Below are positions 61,201-64,000 of a stretch of DNA of 64,000 nucleotides, piece after piece (position 1 is the stretch's first letter; each line of letters begins with the position of its first letter). This stretch comes from CAYRWR01 sp964428015 (lineage in GTDB: Bacteria; Spirochaetota; Brevinematia; Brevinematales; CAYRWR01). The notes below the pieces were generated by a model. It saw only the letters and a program-made list of their open reading frames with translations, was not told where the DNA came from and ran no database searches. Location of the stretch: positions 8,811 to 72,810 of the forward strand of contig CAYRWR010000016.1 of NCBI GenBank assembly GCA_964428015.1, in the 5' to 3' direction. The position numbers and the translations under genes were made by a program.

Positions 61201-64000
61201 TGGATATAGACTGGCACAGCACTGCGGTAATAAGTATTCTGAGGTGACCAAAGCAGATAGTTATGGCTCAAATAATTGGTTATAGCAGTCCAGGGGCCAG
61301 TTAATCCGGATTGACTGATACCTCTGACCTTAGCTGTTACGTTCTGCGGGACATTGAATCCTGTTAATACAGTTTGTCTATCCCACAGACTGAAGTTAGT
61401 GTCCCCTGTCTTAAATTCATAATACCAGGCTTTATCCTCAGCCGGCTCACTCCAACTATATAAAATATTGCTGGCCTGGAAGACCAGGCTTTTAAGCTTT
61501 AATTCACCAGGTATATCATTGTTGATCACGATTAATCTATTATTCTGTGTTTCCAGGTTCCCGGCATAGTCCTTTGATCGGAATGCCAGACTATAATTCC
61601 CTGCTTCATAAAATCTAAGTGGTGTGATATAACGAGTCCAGTCACCGCTATCGACTTTGTATTCGGTATAATCTACTCCGCTTATATAACCGGATTCATC
61701 ACCGGCAGGATCCTGAGACTGTAAAGTAAATATAGTATTGGAAGAAGCATAGATATAACTCGAATTAGTACTCCAGCCTCCGCTTAGTACCAGGGTGGTC
61801 ACTGGGGCTGTCGTGTCCGGTAATGGCGCATGAAGTATCTGAGTCATTACCGACACATTGGATAGGGTATCACTTGCTGTTACCATAATGGTGTAGGTAT
61901 CCCTACCCCAAAGCCCTATTTCGGAGAGACTGAAATTGGTATGATCGGTAAAGCTTATGCTTTTACTGGCTCCTGAAATTCCTAAAATGTCTATTCGGGC
62001 CCAGGCCACGGGTAGAAGATCACTGACTGAAACTGATATGCGGTTGGTAAAACTTATATAGGTGCCGGATTGATAACTCATGGGCTCCAGGGAGTTTGAA
62101 GATAAACGGAGGGAAATTTCCGGTCCCCAAGCATCTACTTTTACCTTTACAATGTTTGTGTACCAGTTATCCACATCATCTACGACTGCATAACCGAAAG
62201 AATAATTTGAAGAGGAAATCCCCCGGATCTCAAAGAGCTCATTCAGATCAGAGTGAAGCTGCCAGAGAAGGCTGCCGGTGTCAGAACCCTGCGCAGTATA
62301 AACAGAAGCCAGATCAGAAGATGTACTACTTAGTCTGATACTGATATCAGAGGGTATATAAATGGAGAGGGTGTTGGTATCGAAATAGTAACGATTATCA
62401 ACTACATCCATCGCCACAACAGGGGCTGTATTATCCACCTGTACATTGGTTGTGAAAGAAGTACTATTTCCGGCTTTGTCCTTTGCGGTAAATACCAGAG
62501 TGTAATTGTCTTCTATGTCTCCTGCATTAAAATGATAGTCTTCATGATGCATCATGCCAAATACACTCATGATATCATTGGTCACTATATTTCCAGAATG
62601 GGATACCGTATATTTTAATTCATTCAGTAATGTCTCATCCGAATAGGTGATACCTATTTTACAGCTGTTTTTGTCCGGACTATTCTGACTGATCTTGATC
62701 AAATCAATGCTGTGTTCCGCAATAAGAGGAGACTTGCTATCCAATATCCAGTCCCAGGAAGTGGTTGTAGTGTTACCTGCCACATCAGCTATCCTGGCAT
62801 ACAAGGTATACTTACCATCCAGCTGTGGCTGTCCCTGTATACTGCCATTCCAGTTCAGAGTCAATTCTTTATTTTGTAGAGCAGTCAAATTAGTATAGAG
62901 CCAGCTTCCGTTGGCATTGGAAAGCCAAGCCGTCAGATACACAATATTGGTTGCGACTCCGGTATCACTTATCCGTAGTGTGGTAAAGGCTGTATTTAAT
63001 GCGGGAGAGAAATATTCCCGTTTCGCGGTAATCGTTACCACCGGCGGTTCATAGTCATGTACCACCCGGAATGGCGTCCCGTACGTGATAATTTCATTAC
63101 TAACCGCGTCCATCACCTGTAAAAATAGCCTGTAGGAGCCCTCAGGAGCCGTAATTCCGCCGTTTATGGTACCATCCCAACGGAAAACTATTTCCTGTCC
63201 CATGAGGCTGTCCTGTGCCAGTCTCTGATAATTAGTCACACCAAATCCATCCACATATTCCAAAGCGCCGTAACGAATATAGGCCGGTTCATCACTACGT
63301 ACAGTCAACTGCTGCTCCGGCATCTGGACGGATTTAGGTACAAACAAGGGATGAATCTGCTGTATCTGCAGAGATGGAGGGGTCCGGTCCACTTTAATAT
63401 TTGTAGTATAGGTGGACATATTACCGGCAAGATCAACCAGAGTGATGGTGACACTCTGATTCCCTTCGGCCAGTAATCCTGAGTCCAGACGAGCTGACAG
63501 TATTTCAGAATTAAAAGCTGTCCCCTGAACCAGAGGTCCGCCGGAATTGAAAACATAATCCACACTGTGCTCATCCAATACCTTAAACCGGAAATCCACG
63601 ATTCCGTTAACGGTATCTGTCCCCAGGAAGTTATTCCCCTGAATGGAGCTAAGCTGTAAAACCGGTGCCGTATTGTCGATGTCTATATCCAATGAGGCAC
63701 TGCCGGAATTACCAGCCTGGTCTATCACAGTCAGTGTGAACCGCTGTACGCCCTCTATCCCCAGACTATTAAAGACTGTCACCAGTCTCTGCTGCCAATT
63801 GTCATCCACATTGCCCTGTGCTATGATCATACCCGCATGGCTCAGCAGATAAGTCTTGGGATTTTCATCGATCACATCGGCATAGAAAGGAATATCTCCC
63901 CTGACTACGCTTAGTCCCGGCGTAGTAGATAGAGCCACTTCAGGCGCCGTATTATCGATTATGATGTCCATGGTTTGGACTGTGGTATTACCGGCCTGGT
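58278..64000 (-). CDS. Giant Ig-repeat surface protein with a C-terminal LamG-like domain, partial
   Basis: The frame is open from the right edge, so the N-terminus lies beyond the window; an internal ATG at 63971 is not a credible start because DQAGNTTVQT continues the repeat pattern upstream of it. About 1907 residues are visible. Many bacterial Ig-like repeats of about 90 residues, each ending D-x-A-G-N followed by (I/V)-D-x-T-x-P, stack end to end. The last 230 residues (ADFDAGDFALQEYYSKNNWLF to RLDELRIYEDL) look like a concanavalin/laminin G lectin domain. Such proteins are adhesins or surface stalks. No sorting signal is visible at the C-terminus. It overlaps the LolA-like gene, so they are co-translated. 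Confidence 0.75.
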   Translation of the reverse strand, partial: QAGNTTVQTMDIIIDNTAPEVALSTTPGLSVVRGDIPFYADVIDENPKTYLLSHAGMIIAQGNVDDNWQQRLVTVFNSLGIEGVQRFTLTVIDQAGNSGSASLDIDIDNTAPVLQLSSIQGNNFLGTDTVNGIVDFRFKVLDEHSVDYVFNSGGPLVQGTAFNSEILSARLDSGLLAEGNQSVTITLVDLAGNMSTYTTNIKVDRTPPSLQIQQIHPLFVPKSVQMPEQQLTVRSDEPAYIRYGALEYVDGFGVTNYQRLAQDSLMGQEIVFRWDGTINGGITAPEGSYRLFLQVMDAVSNEIITYGTPFRVVHDYEPPVVTITAKREYFSPALNTAFTTLRISDTGVATNIVYLTAWLSNANGSWLYTNLTALQNKELTLNWNGSIQGQPQLDGKYTLYARIADVAGNTTTTSWDWILDSKSPLIAEHSIDLIKISQNSPDKNSCKIGITYSDETLLNELKYTVSHSGNIVTNDIMSVFGMMHHEDYHFNAGDIEDNYTLVFTAKDKAGNSTSFTTNVQVDNTAPVVAMDVVDNRYYFDTNTLSIYIPSDISIRLSSTSSDLASVYTAQGSDTGSLLWQLHSDLNELFEIRGISSSNYSFGYAVVDDVDNWYTNIVKVKVDAWGPEISLRLSSNSLEPMSYQSGTYISFTNRISVSVSDLLPVAWARIDILGISGASKSISFTDHTNFSLSEIGLWGRDTYTIMVTASDTLSNVSVMTQILHAPLPDTTAPVTTLVLSGGWSTNSSYIYASSNTIFTLQSQDPAGDESGYISGVDYTEYKVDSGDWTRYITPLRFYEAGNYSLAFRSKDYAGNLETQNNRLIVINNDIPGELKLKSLVFQASNILYSWSEPAEDKAWYYEFKTGDTNFSLWDRQTVLTGFNVPQNVTAKVRGISQSGLTGPWTAITNYLSHNYLLWSPQNTYYRSAVPVYIQRGSRIKTRVTLDYVRLDSLEYKLPDTWTTFYQENHENNRKDLTVFLSTGWTEHENRHHNNRPDGYYVIRSVTEDGKGQQWQDASFTLVDNTRPHVEIEINGAVVDNDRIKVVTNSLLSFNAQDPKVNGVASGIRYVWYTLKYIEPKHYNKYLKHQEHSKWEVTEECEKELNEACGLYQMPVNLKKGIYIVKVIAEDNTHNGYLKWWKNNVVKRKYWNHFDGNLSQPRYLVIEVNDSIDYPTGPAQDEDAPEIMITGVTNGQISARDLDIQVQAKDKQAVTVEILLDNIVQNHHSLHLSLEKDYHLMVLARDSYGNASTNAIQFSIDKTKPLIMIQGITNGKASKGGLLDYQVHDSHPGTVELKLDNTHITTTPVALNELGWHTITVTAVDQAGNISKYENNFLVLYQWDDDKAPLITINGVVPGGRYNSPRNIQVVIDDPNLNKHSIVLDGKSQNTYNPEVTTEGEHTITVSAEDLLGLTSTLQVNFSIDFTPPEITVKGLDQELYTGSVNFSYNVTDAHTVNTTARMNGIITPEKNIKITQAGSYEFSLIAFDNYGNTNFFNKQFTIKEKIVDKDAPRIIIAGVGNDSILNTDADISITIEDLALDWVKVQLDNKDIPCSTNTLKLKVSAEGHHNLKVQAVDLSGNIATKTVNFTIDKTKPEILLLNIFEGHRYLSVKPRILVSDKWTATEYTVSLFQGTNLLQYQKDTINVPGEYKLVINAKDESGHQSTFVRNFSITETWNQTRTLTADFDAGDFALQEYYSKNNWLFNNTNQAWFVTGVTGNAIQAHQDQSLGTLYLTASNEIINPVKGHVEFYARPLSEHPQNRMNGFAPSTIMTLLEIRGEGENTGLKISIDPWYGTVVQIGTKKYYIDRGQKYPWYSDSTVWKKVTFKYDFDADKPYIQFTTSNFWDKVLYLEKGNYLPISGKSRIQVGFGMGDGIYPGEWLRLDELRIYEDLKSYENAKGKKDEK

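Noticed and set aside
63643..63971. ATG 63971 as start of the giant Ig-repeat protein
   Set aside because: The frame stays open to the edge and the upstream codons continue the repeat.
1..64000. CRISPR arrays, insertion sequences, prophage
   Set aside because: No regularly spaced repeats, transposase, integrase or phage structural gene was seen.

Overview
The window comes from a diderm bacterium that most resembles an uncultivated member of the Spirochaetota. The main evidence is the FliD-type protein at 25458-27503, whose N-terminal half has the spirochaete FliD layout, together with a DUF3783 protein and a small protein opening with NPLDLQVLF. LptB, lipoproteins with lipoboxes, and several outer-membrane and exported proteins show a Gram-negative type envelope. 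The phylum assignment is an inference from unaligned sequence, since no 16S rRNA gene is present. The one feature that fits poorly is a giant SprA-like outer-membrane protein, a family best known from Bacteroidota.

Layout. 1-6.8 kb is accessory: small hypothetical genes, a WYL regulator with a GyrI-like lipoprotein, an Ig-repeat lipoprotein, a decayed AbiE toxin-antitoxin pair, and two gene-free stretches that can fold into long hairpins. 7.2-19.7 kb is a lipid or polyketide locus. On the minus strand lie a GNAT protein and an SDR like the bacterial ceramide genes bcerS and bcerR. Divergent from them is a ten-gene operon: ketosynthase, ketoreductase, HMG-CoA-synthase-like enzyme, two enoyl-CoA-hydratase-like enzymes, an enoyl-reductase-like SDR, ACP, a serine-palmitoyltransferase-like enzyme, a FabZ-like dehydratase and a phosphopantetheinyl transferase. 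A convergent FabF closes it. 19.9-30.5 kb holds two paralogous histidine kinases (one without its phospho-acceptor His), trigger factor, tRNA-Leu, the FliD-like protein with a signal peptide, and two sugar-type ABC permeases with large extracytoplasmic insertions. 30.5-47.8 kb is largely housekeeping: ctpA-deoC-accD-lptB-trxA-NAGS in one operon, and gltX-prfB-kinase-galU in another, with the classical prfB frameshift. 48-64 kb has RNase P RNA, the 1976-residue SprA-like protein, an EF-G-like GTPase, and a giant Ig-repeat protein that runs off the right edge.

How the genes may work together. The cassette of HMG-CoA-synthase-like enzyme, ECH1, ECH2 and ACP is the standard set for beta-alkylation of an acyl-ACP. 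With an enoyl reductase in the same operon, the simplest product is isovaleryl-ACP made from acetate units. This could prime iso-branched acyl chains that the serine-palmitoyltransferase-like enzyme, GNAT and SDR turn into a sphingolipid-like amino lipid. A polyketide product is the alternative. The operon has a consensus sigma70 promoter with a perfect palindrome just upstream, which suggests one dedicated regulator.
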